Shown here in pieces: positions 1 through 4,986 of a DNA stretch of 5,294 nt. The stretch spans positions 1 through 5,294 of the forward strand of contig DHDF01000146.1 in NCBI GenBank assembly GCA_002399225.1. The letters are read 5' to 3'. This stretch comes from a bacterium UBA4883 (GTDB lineage Bacteria; Bacillota; Clostridia; Oscillospirales; Acutalibacteraceae). Within the stretch, counting starts at the first letter, position 1, and each line of letters opens with the position of its first letter. The notes beneath the pieces were generated by a model. It was not told where the DNA came from. It made no database searches and was given only the letters and a program-made list of their open reading frames with translations. Made by a program: the position numbers and the translations under genes.

Positions 1-324
1 GTGGACGGCCTGCCGAAAAACGTGACGATCTGCGCCGAAGAAGTGCGGGAAGCCCTGAGCGATCCGTTGGCCCTGATCATCGACGCAATCAAGAGTACGC
101 TGGAAAAGACTCCGCCGGAGCTTTCGGCGGACATTATCGACCACGGCATCATGCTGACCGGCGGCGGCGCGCTGCTGCGCGGGCTGGACCGCCTGGTGGA
201 GCAGGAGACCGGCATGCCGGTCCATGTTGCGGACGAGCCCCTGGACTGTGTCGTCAACGGGACCGGAAAACAGCTCGAGGTCGAGATGCCGTCCTCTTAT
301 TATAAACAGAATAAAAAGCACTAA
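1..324 (+). CDS. mreB: Rod shape-determining protein MreB, C-terminal part (5' end outside window)
   Basis: MreB is the bacterial actin homologue. It polymerises with ATP under the membrane and steers the cell-wall elongation machinery in rod-shaped cells. The 107 visible residues match the end of the family: the stretch [17 protein letters not shown] (34-50), then the actin-fold nucleotide-binding loop LTGGGA (52-57), then LLRGLDRL and ETGMPVHVA. MreB proteins are usually about 330-345 residues, so roughly the first two thirds lie to the left. The GTG at position 1 is an internal valine codon, not a start. The gene ends with TAA 8 nt before a strong terminator, so no mreC or mreD follows it here; it is monocistronic or last in its operon. 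The paralogue Mbl is an alternative that the C-terminus alone cannot exclude. Confidence 0.93.
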   Translation: MDGLPKNVTICAEEVREALSDPLALIIDAIKSTLEKTPPELSADIIDHGIMLTGGGALLRGLDRLVEQETGMPVHVADEPLDCVVNGTGKQLEVEMPSSYYKQNKKH

Positions 325-332
325 AGCAGGAT

Positions 333-371
333 AAAAAAATTCCTCCGGTTTCATTCCGGAGGAATTTTTTT
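333..371. terminator. Bidirectional intrinsic terminator between mreB and the ATPase gene
   Basis: A perfect 16-bp stem (333-348 with 356-371) encloses a 7-nt loop, TTTCATT. The GC core CCTCCGG/CCGGAGG is flanked by seven A on the left and seven T on the right, so both strands read as a GC hairpin followed by a U tract. It starts 8 nt after the mreB stop and lies 6 nt from the stop of the convergent ATPase gene. It therefore serves both genes. Confidence 0.95.
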
Positions 372-377
372 ATGACT

Positions 378-1118
378 TCAGCCCAGCAATTCCCGCAGCA
401 TGCGGGGATACCGGTTTAAAAATTCTTTGGTCACCCTGAAATTATCCGTTTCCTCATAAGCACGGCGGTGAATTCCGCCGGCGGAAAGCTCATAGATCAC
501 ACTGTTCGGGTAAGCGGTTAGAATCGGGGAGTGCGTCGCGATGATAAGCTGGGAGCTCTGCCTGACCAGCTCGTCGATGCGGCAGAGCATCGCAAGCTGC
601 CGCCGGGGGGAAAGCGCGGCTTCCGGTTCGTCGAAAATATAAAGCCCATGCCCGCCAAGGCGGTTCATCAAGAGCGCGAAAAAGCTTTCTCCATGCGATT
701 TTTCATGCAGAGAGCCGCCGTAGCTCCACTTGATCTGTGGAGCTACGGCAGACACCCGGTCCATCTCCTCGATATTGGTCGCCACGTTGTAAAAACTCTC
801 GGCCCGCAGAAAATACCCGTCGCGCGGATGTCTCACGCCTTTGTACAGAGTCAGGTAGTCGCATAATTCCGAGTGGGAGCGGTAGGTCTCGAAGCTGAAA
901 TTCCGGCTGCCGCCTTCCGGGTTAAACCCGCAGCAGACGGCGATCGCCTCAGTCAGCGTCGATTTTCCGGCGCCGTTTTCCCCGACCAGGAACGTCACAT
1001 TCTCGTGCAGCGGCAGTTGAGAAAGGCCGCGCACCGCCGGAATTGAAAACGGATACCGGTCAAAGTCCGGCACCTCTTCCCGCCGCAGCACGACTTTGCT
1101 TACATACTGCTCCTGCAT
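378..1118 (-). CDS. Stand-alone ABC-type AAA family ATPase (COG3910-like)
   Basis: A 246-residue soluble P-loop ATPase with no membrane segment. Motifs in order: Walker A GENGAGKST (46-54), a family block GFNPEGGSRNFSF (64-76), the block RAESFYNVAT (105-114), an ABC signature-like SHGES (141-145), Walker B with catalytic Glu LYIFDEPEAAL (159-169), and a switch histidine in ATHSP (H196). This order, with SLHEKSHGES ahead of DEPEAALSP, is that of the predicted ATPases of COG3910, an ABC/SMC-like group. To my knowledge its role is not established; some relatives are discussed with DNA repair, defence or toxin systems, but nothing nearby indicates one. The start is the ATG at 1116-1118, because GGGAGG sits 9 nt upstream. 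The open frame continues to 1280, but that extension would cover the gene's own promoter. It converges on mreB and diverges from the ABC-F gene. Confidence 0.88.
   Translation of the reverse strand: MQEQYVSKVVLRREEVPDFDRYPFSIPAVRGLSQLPLHENVTFLVGENGAGKSTLTEAIAVCCGFNPEGGSRNFSFETYRSHSELCDYLTLYKGVRHPRDGYFLRAESFYNVATNIEEMDRVSAVAPQIKWSYGGSLHEKSHGESFFALLMNRLGGHGLYIFDEPEAALSPRRQLAMLCRIDELVRQSSQLIIATHSPILTAYPNSVIYELSAGGIHRRAYEETDNFRVTKEFLNRYPRMLRELLG
717..749. repeat. Perfect 13-bp inverted repeat inside the ATPase gene
   Basis: GCCGTAGCTCCAC (717-729) is exactly complementary to GTGGAGCTACGGC (737-749), with a 7-nt loop TTGATCT. In the mRNA of the minus-strand gene this makes a stable hairpin encoding roughly AVAPQIKWSYG, residues just before the signature-like SHGES block. 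No T tract follows on either strand, so it is not a standard intrinsic terminator. It could be an mRNA structure, a protein-binding site or chance. Confidence 0.85.
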
Positions 1119-1127
1119 TTCCGTTTT

Positions 1128-1133
1128 CCTCCC
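1128..1133 (-). promoter_or_regulatory. Shine-Dalgarno site fixing the ATPase start
   Basis: On the minus strand GGGAGG stands 9 nt before the ATG at 1116-1118. No comparable site precedes the upstream in-frame ATG at 1280, so this decides the start. Confidence 0.85.
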
Positions 1134-1148
1134 GCCGCTTTTGTCTTC

Positions 1149-1177
1149 ATCATAACACAGCACGGCGCGCTTTGCAA
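1149..1177 (-). promoter_or_regulatory. Sigma-A-type promoter of the ATPase gene
   Basis: On the minus strand TTGCAA (1172-1177; 4 of 6 to consensus) is followed after 17 bp by TATGAT (1149-1154; 5 of 6). The predicted transcript start near 1142 leaves a leader of about 24 nt, just enough for the ribosome binding site. The -35 box is part of the palindrome TTTGCAAA (1171-1178). Confidence 0.7.
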
Positions 1178-1184
1178 AAGTGTC

Positions 1185-1213
1185 TTGACAAGCTCGATGT
1201 TTTTGGATAAGAT
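1185..1213 (+). promoter_or_regulatory. Sigma-A-type promoter of the ABC-F gene
   Basis: A perfect -35 TTGACA (1185-1190), a 17-bp spacer, and TAAGAT (1208-1213; 4 of 6, keeping the important TA...AT positions). The predicted start is near 1220. Its -35 box is only 7 bp from that of the divergent ATPase promoter, so two polymerases could hardly bind side by side. An 8-nt direct repeat AAAGACAG (1214-1221, 1223-1230) covers the predicted transcript start. Confidence 0.7.
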
Positions 1214-1286
1214 AAAGACAGAAAAGACAGAAGGGAACTAAAAGGATGCGCAAAATTTCCCGCTGAAGAAAGTACGCCAATCGGTC

Positions 1287-1309
1287 AGGCAGCCACAGTC
1301 AGGCTGCCT
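1287..1309 (+). promoter_or_regulatory. Leader hairpin 1 (possible attenuator stem)
   Basis: AGGCAGCC (1287-1294) pairs perfectly with GGCTGCCT (1302-1309) around the loop ACAGTCA. Only a short TTT (1309-1311) follows, so as a terminator it is weak. It begins 20 nt after the stop of the possible leader ORF, where a stalled ribosome could alter its folding. Confidence 0.4.
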
Positions 1310-1417
1310 TTGCTGCCGTGCGGCTGCGGGAATGTGCATTCAAAAGCGTCCCCTTTTTATTTTTAAAGGACCTTTTCCCCGGTTTCAGCCGGCATGGAAG
1401 AGGAATCCTTCCGTTTT

Positions 1418-1446
1418 GGGGCCGCGGGGCATCTTCCCGCGGCCTC
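1418..1446 (+). promoter_or_regulatory. Strong GC hairpin just upstream of the ABC-F ribosome binding site
   Basis: GGCCGCGGG (1420-1428) pairs with CCCGCGGCC (1436-1444) around a 7-nt loop; a G-U and a G-C pair extend it to 11 bp (1418-1446). It ends 12 nt before the GGGAGG site. No U tract follows. It leaves the ribosome binding site exposed when formed, so it may act as an anti-sequestering or mRNA-stabilising element. The function is inference. Confidence 0.5.
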
Positions 1447-1458
1447 GGTGCATGATAC

Positions 1459-1464
1459 GGGAGG
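1459..1464 (+). promoter_or_regulatory. Shine-Dalgarno site fixing the ABC-F start
   Basis: GGGAGG lies 5 nt before the ATG at 1470. The frame is open upstream to an ATG at 1332, but no ribosome binding site precedes that codon and the added 46 residues match nothing in the family. Confidence 0.85.
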
Positions 1465-1469
1465 ATGCC

Positions 1470-2426
1470 ATGTCTCTGATTCAAGTTTCAAATCTGACCT
1501 TCGGGTATGAAGGCAGCCCGGAGCCCGTGTTTCAAAACACTTCGTTCAAATTCGACACAGACTGGAAACTCGGCCTGATCGGGCGGAATGGGAAAGGAAA
1601 GACCACCCTGCTCAGGCTGATGATGGGGCGGTACGAATATCGCGGAACGATCTCCTCCGAGGTTGGATTCGATTATTTTCCATTCCCGGTCCCGGATCAA
1701 TCGCAAAACGCCATGCAGATCATCCGCCAAATTGTTCCCGGGTGTGAAAGCTGGCAAGCGGCACGGGAGCTTTCGCTGCTGGACGTTTCGCAAGAAGCCG
1801 CCCTGCGGCCCTTTTCCAGCCTGAGCCGGGGAGAACGGACCAAAGTGCTGCTGGCCGCGCTGTTTTTAAAGGAAAACCGTTTTCTGCTGATTGACGAGCC
1901 GACCAATCACCTCGATCAGCAGGCTCGAGAGCGAACGGCGTGTTACCTGCGCGGCAAGCGGGGATTCCTTCTGGTTTCGCACGACCGGGCCTTTCTGGAT
2001 GGCTGCGTGGATCACATTCTGTCCATCAGCCGAAAAAGCATCGAGCTGGAACGGGGGAATTGCTCCTCTTTTCTGGAAAACAAACGCCGCCGCGACGAAT
2101 TCGAACGGGCCGCACATGAAAAGCTGGAGCAGGAGGCAAAGCGCCTTTCGCAGGCCGCCGCGCAGGCTTCCGCCTGGTCGAACCAAACGGAAAAAGCCAA
2201 ACGCGGCACCCGAAACTCCGGCCTGCGCCCGGACCGCGGCTACATCGGTCACAAATCCGCCAAAATGATGAAGCGCTCCAAAATCCATCCAGGCAAGGCG
2301 CGAAAGCGCGGTGCAGAAACAGGCCGGGCTGCTGCAAAACCAAGACGCCGCGGAGCCTTTAAAGCTTCATCCGCTGCCGGCGAAAGGCCTGCTGCTGGAG
2401 GCGCGGGAGCTGCGCCTGTTCTATGA
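1470..2426 (+). CDS. ABC-F upstream fragment: first ATPase domain and interdomain linker
   Basis: This is the 5' piece of the broken ABC-F gene as it would be translated. It holds Walker A GRNGKGKT (38-45), a signature LSRGE (118-122, Arg where LSGGE is usual), Walker B plus catalytic Glu LLIDEPTNHLD (139-149), and a switch histidine in SHDRAF (H171). Residues about 205-271 form the charged helical linker between the two ATPase domains, the part that in this family points at the drug-binding region; MKRSK near its end is typical. From residue 272 to the TGA at 2424-2426 the reading is out of frame, Arg/Ala/Gly-rich and without family resemblance. Alone it lacks the second ATPase domain and is unlikely to work. 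Confidence 0.75.
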   Translation: MSLIQVSNLTFGYEGSPEPVFQNTSFKFDTDWKLGLIGRNGKGKTTLLRLMMGRYEYRGTISSEVGFDYFPFPVPDQSQNAMQIIRQIVPGCESWQAARELSLLDVSQEAALRPFSSLSRGERTKVLLAALFLKENRFLLIDEPTNHLDQQARERTACYLRGKRGFLLVSHDRAFLDGCVDHILSISRKSIELERGNCSSFLENKRRRDEFERAAHEKLEQEAKRLSQAAAQASAWSNQTEKAKRGTRNSGLRPDRGYIGHKSAKMMKRSKIHPGKARKRGAETGRAAAKPRRRGAFKASSAAGERPAAGGAGAAPVL

Positions 2427-2946
2427 CGGCCGCAAAATCTGCGGCCCGGTCTCGTTCCGGCTCCGGGCAGGCGACCGGCTGTTTCTGCGCGGCCGCAACG
2501 GCTGCGGCAAATCCAGTCTGCTCAGGCTTGTCACCGGGCAGCCTGTCGAACACGACGGCAACCTTTGGATCGCCCCGCGGCTGACTGTCTCCCTCGTTCC
2601 GCAGGAAACGGATTCGCTGAACGGAAGTCTGCCGGAATTTGCCGAAACCCGGGGTATCGACAAATCCCTGCTGTTTTCCATTCTGCGCAAGCTGGATTTT
2701 TCACGCCCTCTGTTCGAGCGGGACATGGCCGGGTACAGCGATGGGCAGAAAAAGAAAGTCCTTCTCGCCGCCAGTCTGTGCGAACCGGCACACCTCTATG
2801 GATGGGATGAACCGCTCAACTACGTCGACCTTCTTTCCCGCTTACAGATTGAAGAACTGATCCGGTCGTTTTCGCCGACGATGCTGCTGGTGGAACACGA
2901 TCGGGCGTTTCAGGACTCCGTTGCGACCGGTTTCGTGGAGCTATAA
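2284..2946 (+). CDS. ABC-F downstream fragment: second ATPase domain
   Basis: This is the 3' piece, 220 residues in the shifted frame, numbered here as in the rejoined protein. It starts with the end of the linker (SIQARRESAVQ, 272-282). Walker A GRNGCGKSS (341-349), a degenerate signature YSDGQ (422-426), Walker B LYGWDEPLNYVD (442-453) and a switch histidine in VEHDRAF (H476) follow. DEPLNYVD in place of DEPTNHLD is characteristic of the second domain in the Lsa/Vga group. A GTG at 2311 is the earliest start-like codon in this frame, but no convincing ribosome binding site precedes it. Independent translation is doubtful. The stop TAA (2944-2946) is 14 nt before the terminator stem. Confidence 0.75.
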   Translation, partial: SIQARRESAVQKQAGLLQNQDAAEPLKLHPLPAKGLLLEARELRLFYDGRKICGPVSFRLRAGDRLFLRGRNGCGKSSLLRLVTGQPVEHDGNLWIAPRLTVSLVPQETDSLNGSLPEFAETRGIDKSLLFSILRKLDFSRPLFERDMAGYSDGQKKKVLLAASLCEPAHLYGWDEPLNYVDLLSRLQIEELIRSFSPTMLLVEHDRAFQDSVATGFVEL

Positions 2947-2960
2947 AGTCTTACAGGCAC

Positions 2961-3009
2961 AAAGGCGGCGCCAACCCGGAAAAGCTTTCCGGGCGGCGCC
3001 GCCTTTTTT
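2961..3009. terminator. Strong two-tier terminator between the ABC-F gene and the importer operon
   Basis: The outer 12-bp stem AAAGGCGGCGCC (2961-2972) pairs with 2995-3006. Stacked on it is an inner 8-bp stem CCCGGAAA/TTTCCGGG (2975-2982 with 2986-2993) with a 3-nt loop; the stems are separated only by AA opposite C. TTTTTT at 3004-3009 gives the plus strand a proper U tract. On the minus strand only UUU follows, so termination of the importer operon here is likely but less classical. The SBP stop codon lies 13 nt away. Confidence 0.92.
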
Positions 3010-3022
3010 ACATGCTAAGATT

Positions 3023-4063
3023 TTATTGGTTCTTCTTTACAAACTGCATATTCACCAGTTTGTCATAGGAATAGCTGCCGGTGTAAATGCCGGTTTTTAA
3101 AAGCATATCCATGTCGGTGGTGACGGCTTTTTTACTGATGGACCCGTCCGGGCTCCACAGATTGTCTGCATAGGCGCGGTCAAGTGAAGCTTTCACCTGC
3201 GCTTCGGTCAGGGTCGGGAATTCTTCCGTCAGGATCTTTTTGGCCAGGGCATGGTCGTTTTGCACGGCCTTGAGCGCTTTGAGGATCGCATTGACAAATT
3301 TCTGCACCGTTTCAGGATCTTTTTCAATTGTCGATTTCTTTACCCCGAAAACGGAATAGGAAAAGTCGCCGAGGTCGGTAAACTTGTAGAATGGCTCTTC
3401 CCAGACTTTCTTTTCAATCCCCTCGCAGATCTGTGGTTCCGCTCCGTTGCCGATGTCGCCGTTGCCGTTTTGCAGCATGGAAACCACGGTGGAGGCATCC
3501 GAATTCTCAATGAGGCGGACGTCTTTCTCCGGATTAAGCCCTAGGTTGAGCAACAGATACCGGGTCAGAAGGTTCGGGCTGCCGCCGTGGCGGCCCGCGA
3601 CGATGGTTTTGCCTTTCAGAAATTCTTTGAGGTCCGCTTTGCTTTTGCTTTTTGGGGCCGTTCCTTCTTTTGAGAACAGATAGACGTTTGCGCGGTTGAC
3701 GCAGTTGCACACGGCGGTGATGGGGTCGGAATTGTTCTTATTGCCAAGCGCAATGGAATCGATGCCGCCGATCACACCCCAGGCATCTCCGCTGACGACC
3801 GCCGTCACATGGGTCCCTCCGGTGGCCTGGATCACTTTGACCTCAAGCCCCTGCTCTTTAAAGTACCCCTCACGCTGGGCGACGTAGAGCGGCAGATAGC
3901 CGCTCAGGTGTACGGGCTCTGCGATGACCAGCTTTTTCAGATGCGGCGCAGACGCCTGCTGCCGGGCGGGGGAGGCGCAGCCGGGCAGCAGCACGGCTGC
4001 GAGGGCAATCGCTGCCGCAAGAATTCTTTTCCCCGCGGAATGAACCAGTCTGTTTTTCTTCAT
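3023..4063 (-). CDS. ABC transporter substrate-binding lipoprotein, nitrate/sulfonate/taurine (NMT1/SsuA) type
   Basis: An extracellular receptor that would be tethered to the membrane and pass substrate to the neighbouring permease. The 346-residue product begins with a lipoprotein signal: positive MKKNRLVHSAGKR, a hydrophobic stretch (14-26), and the lipobox LPGC with the lipidated Cys at 29. The mature part opens with the fold typical of this group, LVIAEPVHLSGYLPLYVAQREGYFKEQGLEVK in essence (45-76), followed by TGG and SGDAWGVIGG. A later block, DIGNGAEPQ, fits the second lobe. The pair C119/C121 (CNC) is an unusual feature of unknown meaning. The start is supported by GGAGGG 6 nt upstream. 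It is the last gene of the operon, 19 nt after the permease. Substrates of this family include alkanesulfonates, taurine, nitrate, pyrimidine precursors and riboflavin; none can be chosen here. Confidence 0.88.
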   Translation of the reverse strand: MKKNRLVHSAGKRILAAAIALAAVLLPGCASPARQQASAPHLKKLVIAEPVHLSGYLPLYVAQREGYFKEQGLEVKVIQATGGTHVTAVVSGDAWGVIGGIDSIALGNKNNSDPITAVCNCVNRANVYLFSKEGTAPKSKSKADLKEFLKGKTIVAGRHGGSPNLLTRYLLLNLGLNPEKDVRLIENSDASTVVSMLQNGNGDIGNGAEPQICEGIEKKVWEEPFYKFTDLGDFSYSVFGVKKSTIEKDPETVQKFVNAILKALKAVQNDHALAKKILTEEFPTLTEAQVKASLDRAYADNLWSPDGSISKKAVTTDMDMLLKTGIYTGSYSYDKLVNMQFVKKNQ

Positions 4064-4082
4064 GATGTTCCCTCCAAAAAAT

Positions 4083-4970
4083 TTATGAGGAAATGATTGC
4101 CAGACGTTTGGACAACCATTTTTCCAGAAGCAGAACTCCCCAGTACATCAGCATGGAGAGAATCGAAAGGACGAACACGCCCACCCAGACCAGATTGATA
4201 TCGAGGATCGTGCCCGCATAGATAATCATGCGGCCCACGCCCTGTTCGGAGGAGATGAATTCGCCGACAATAGAGCCGGCCAGCGCCAGCGCGATGTTAA
4301 TCCGCAGGCTTGAAATAATCCATGGCATTGACCACGGCACGACGACCTTGGAAAACACCTGCCGCCGTTTCGCCCCAAGGGAAACCATCAGCGTTTCCAA
4401 TGCGGGGTCTACGCTTTTGACCCCGCCGTAGGCGGAAATCGCGCTGGTCACCACCGTCATTAGAAAGGCGAGAACGGCTTTTGAAAAGAATCCGATCCCA
4501 AAAAGGATTACCAGCACGGGGCCGAGCGCAAGCTTGGGCAGCGCGTTTAAAATGATGATGAACGGCTCGCTGATCCTCGCGTAGGTCTTCGACCACCAGA
4601 ACGAAAGCCCCAGCAGCGCACCGGTCAGGGTCCCGGTGATGAAGCCGATGACCGTGGAGCCGGAGGTATAGGCAATATCCCGCAGAAGGGTCCCGCGGGT
4701 CAGCTGCACCCATGCGGTCGAGAGAATCCGGCTCGGGCAGCTCCAGTAGTACGAGTCCATCCAGCCGATGCGGGTAAAAAGCTCCCATCCGCCAAACAGA
4801 AACACGGCAACCAGAATTCTTCCCGTGAGAACATGCCGTTTGCGCCGTTTTTCCTGAAACTCTCCGTCGTAGGCTTCCAGACTGCGCGTCGTTTTTTCGT
4901 TTGCCTGCTCCGCCGGTTTTCGCTTTGCCGGGCGTGCGGCGCAGCAGGTTTCCTGATTGATTGCAGCCAT
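4083..4970 (-). CDS. ABC transporter permease, SsuC/TauC type (BPD_transp_1)
   Basis: An inner-membrane channel subunit of 295 residues. A hydrophilic, Lys/Arg-rich N-terminal tail of about 48 residues (with a Cys-Cys pair at 9-10) precedes the first membrane helix (about 50-67). Further helices lie near 103-125, 134-160, 163-182, 217-236 and 261-283. The cytoplasmic coupling loop that docks on the ATPase is visible at about 192-212 (ETLMVSLGAKRRQVF, Gly199, ending VVVP), the EAA motif of importer permeases. I chose the ATG at 4968-4970: GGGAG stands 8 nt upstream. The in-frame GTG at 4977-4979 overlaps that site and cannot use it. The gene is 16 nt downstream of the ATPase and 19 nt before the binding protein, so the three are almost surely co-transcribed. 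Confidence 0.9.
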   Translation of the reverse strand: MAAINQETCCAARPAKRKPAEQANEKTTRSLEAYDGEFQEKRRKRHVLTGRILVAVFLFGGWELFTRIGWMDSYYWSCPSRILSTAWVQLTRGTLLRDIAYTSGSTVIGFITGTLTGALLGLSFWWSKTYARISEPFIIILNALPKLALGPVLVILFGIGFFSKAVLAFLMTVVTSAISAYGGVKSVDPALETLMVSLGAKRRQVFSKVVVPWSMPWIISSLRINIALALAGSIVGEFISSEQGVGRMIIYAGTILDINLVWVGVFVLSILSMLMYWGVLLLEKWLSKRLAIISS

Positions 4971-4978
4971 TTTTTTCA

Positions 4979-4983
4979 CTCCC
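4979..4983 (-). promoter_or_regulatory. Shine-Dalgarno site deciding the permease start
   Basis: On the minus strand GGGAG is followed by eight bases (TGAAAAAA) and then the ATG at 4968-4970. It overlaps the alternative GTG start, which argues against that codon. Confidence 0.75.
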
Positions 4984-4986
4984 GTT

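Larger units (their letters stand above)
1220..1469 (+). promoter_or_regulatory. Long structured 5' leader of the ABC-F gene, possible attenuator
   Basis: About 250 nt separate the predicted transcript start from the ABC-F ATG, the longest gene-free stretch in the window. It contains a possible 6-codon leader ORF (1246-1266, MRKISR) preceded by GAAGGGA. An 8-bp hairpin follows (1287-1309), then an imperfect one (1312-1327, GCC/GGC core). A T-rich run lies at 1354-1364, a small hairpin followed by TTTT at 1396-1417, and a strong GC hairpin at 1418-1446 just before the ribosome binding site. GGCAGC at 1288-1293 can pair with either GGCTGCC (1302-1308) or GCTGCC (1312-1317), giving mutually exclusive folds. 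Antibiotic-responsive ABC-F genes of Firmicutes often use such attenuating leaders (known for vmlR and vga types); applying that here is inference. Confidence 0.45.
1470..2946 (+). pseudogene. Lsa-type ABC-F ribosomal protection protein gene, interrupted by a +1 frameshift
   Basis: ABC-F proteins are soluble twin-ATPase factors. The Lsa/Vga/Msr branch binds the ribosomal E site and reaches toward the peptidyl-transferase centre, displacing lincosamides, pleuromutilins and streptogramin A. The sequence resembles Lsa(A) from end to end as I recall it: WKLGLIGRNGKGKTTLLRL, RPFSSLS, LIDEPTNHLD, VSHDRAF, MKRSK, WDEPLNYVD and EHDRAF. Codons run in one frame to 2282 and continue from 2284 in another. 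Skipping one A of the run 2280-2283 joins KRSK to SIQARRESAVQKQ, as expected for the family, and gives 491 residues against about 498 for Lsa(A). As written, translation would yield a 318-residue product with 47 aberrant residues after K271. Both halves look otherwise intact, so this is a recent mutation or a one-base assembly error. The gene is probably monocistronic, with its own promoter, leader and terminator. Confidence 0.85.

Noticed and set aside
531..866. Plus-strand open frame of 111 codons opposite the ATPase gene
   Set aside because: It lies wholly inside a well-supported gene on the other strand, has no family resemblance and no ribosome binding site; a shadow of GC-rich coding sequence.
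1119..1280. N-terminal extension of the ATPase to an ATG at 1280 (54 more residues)
   Set aside because: It would overlap the gene's own promoter and the divergent promoter, has no ribosome binding site, and the internal ATG at 1118 has GGGAGG at good spacing.
1332..1469. N-terminal extension of the ABC-F protein to the ATG at 1332
   Set aside because: No ribosome binding site, Pro/Arg-rich sequence unlike the family, and it covers the strong leader hairpin; the ATG at 1470 has GGGAGG and starts in the usual family position.
2280..2310. Programmed frameshift at the A run with a downstream GNRA hairpin
   Set aside because: The required shift is +1, but there is no stop codon or known +1 slippery site at TCC AAA ATC, and the hairpin has only four base pairs. 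Kept only as an alternative to mutation or assembly error.
1866..2343. Minus-strand open frames opposite the ABC-F linker region
   Set aside because: Compositionally biased antisense shadows of the ABC-F gene with no recognisable domain.
4297..4788. 163-codon minus-strand frame overlapping the permease
   Set aside because: It is in an alternative frame of the permease gene; the permease frame has membrane helices and the EAA loop, this one has neither.
4977..4979. GTG as the permease start
   Set aside because: It overlaps the Shine-Dalgarno GGGAG that is correctly spaced for the ATG at 4968-4970.
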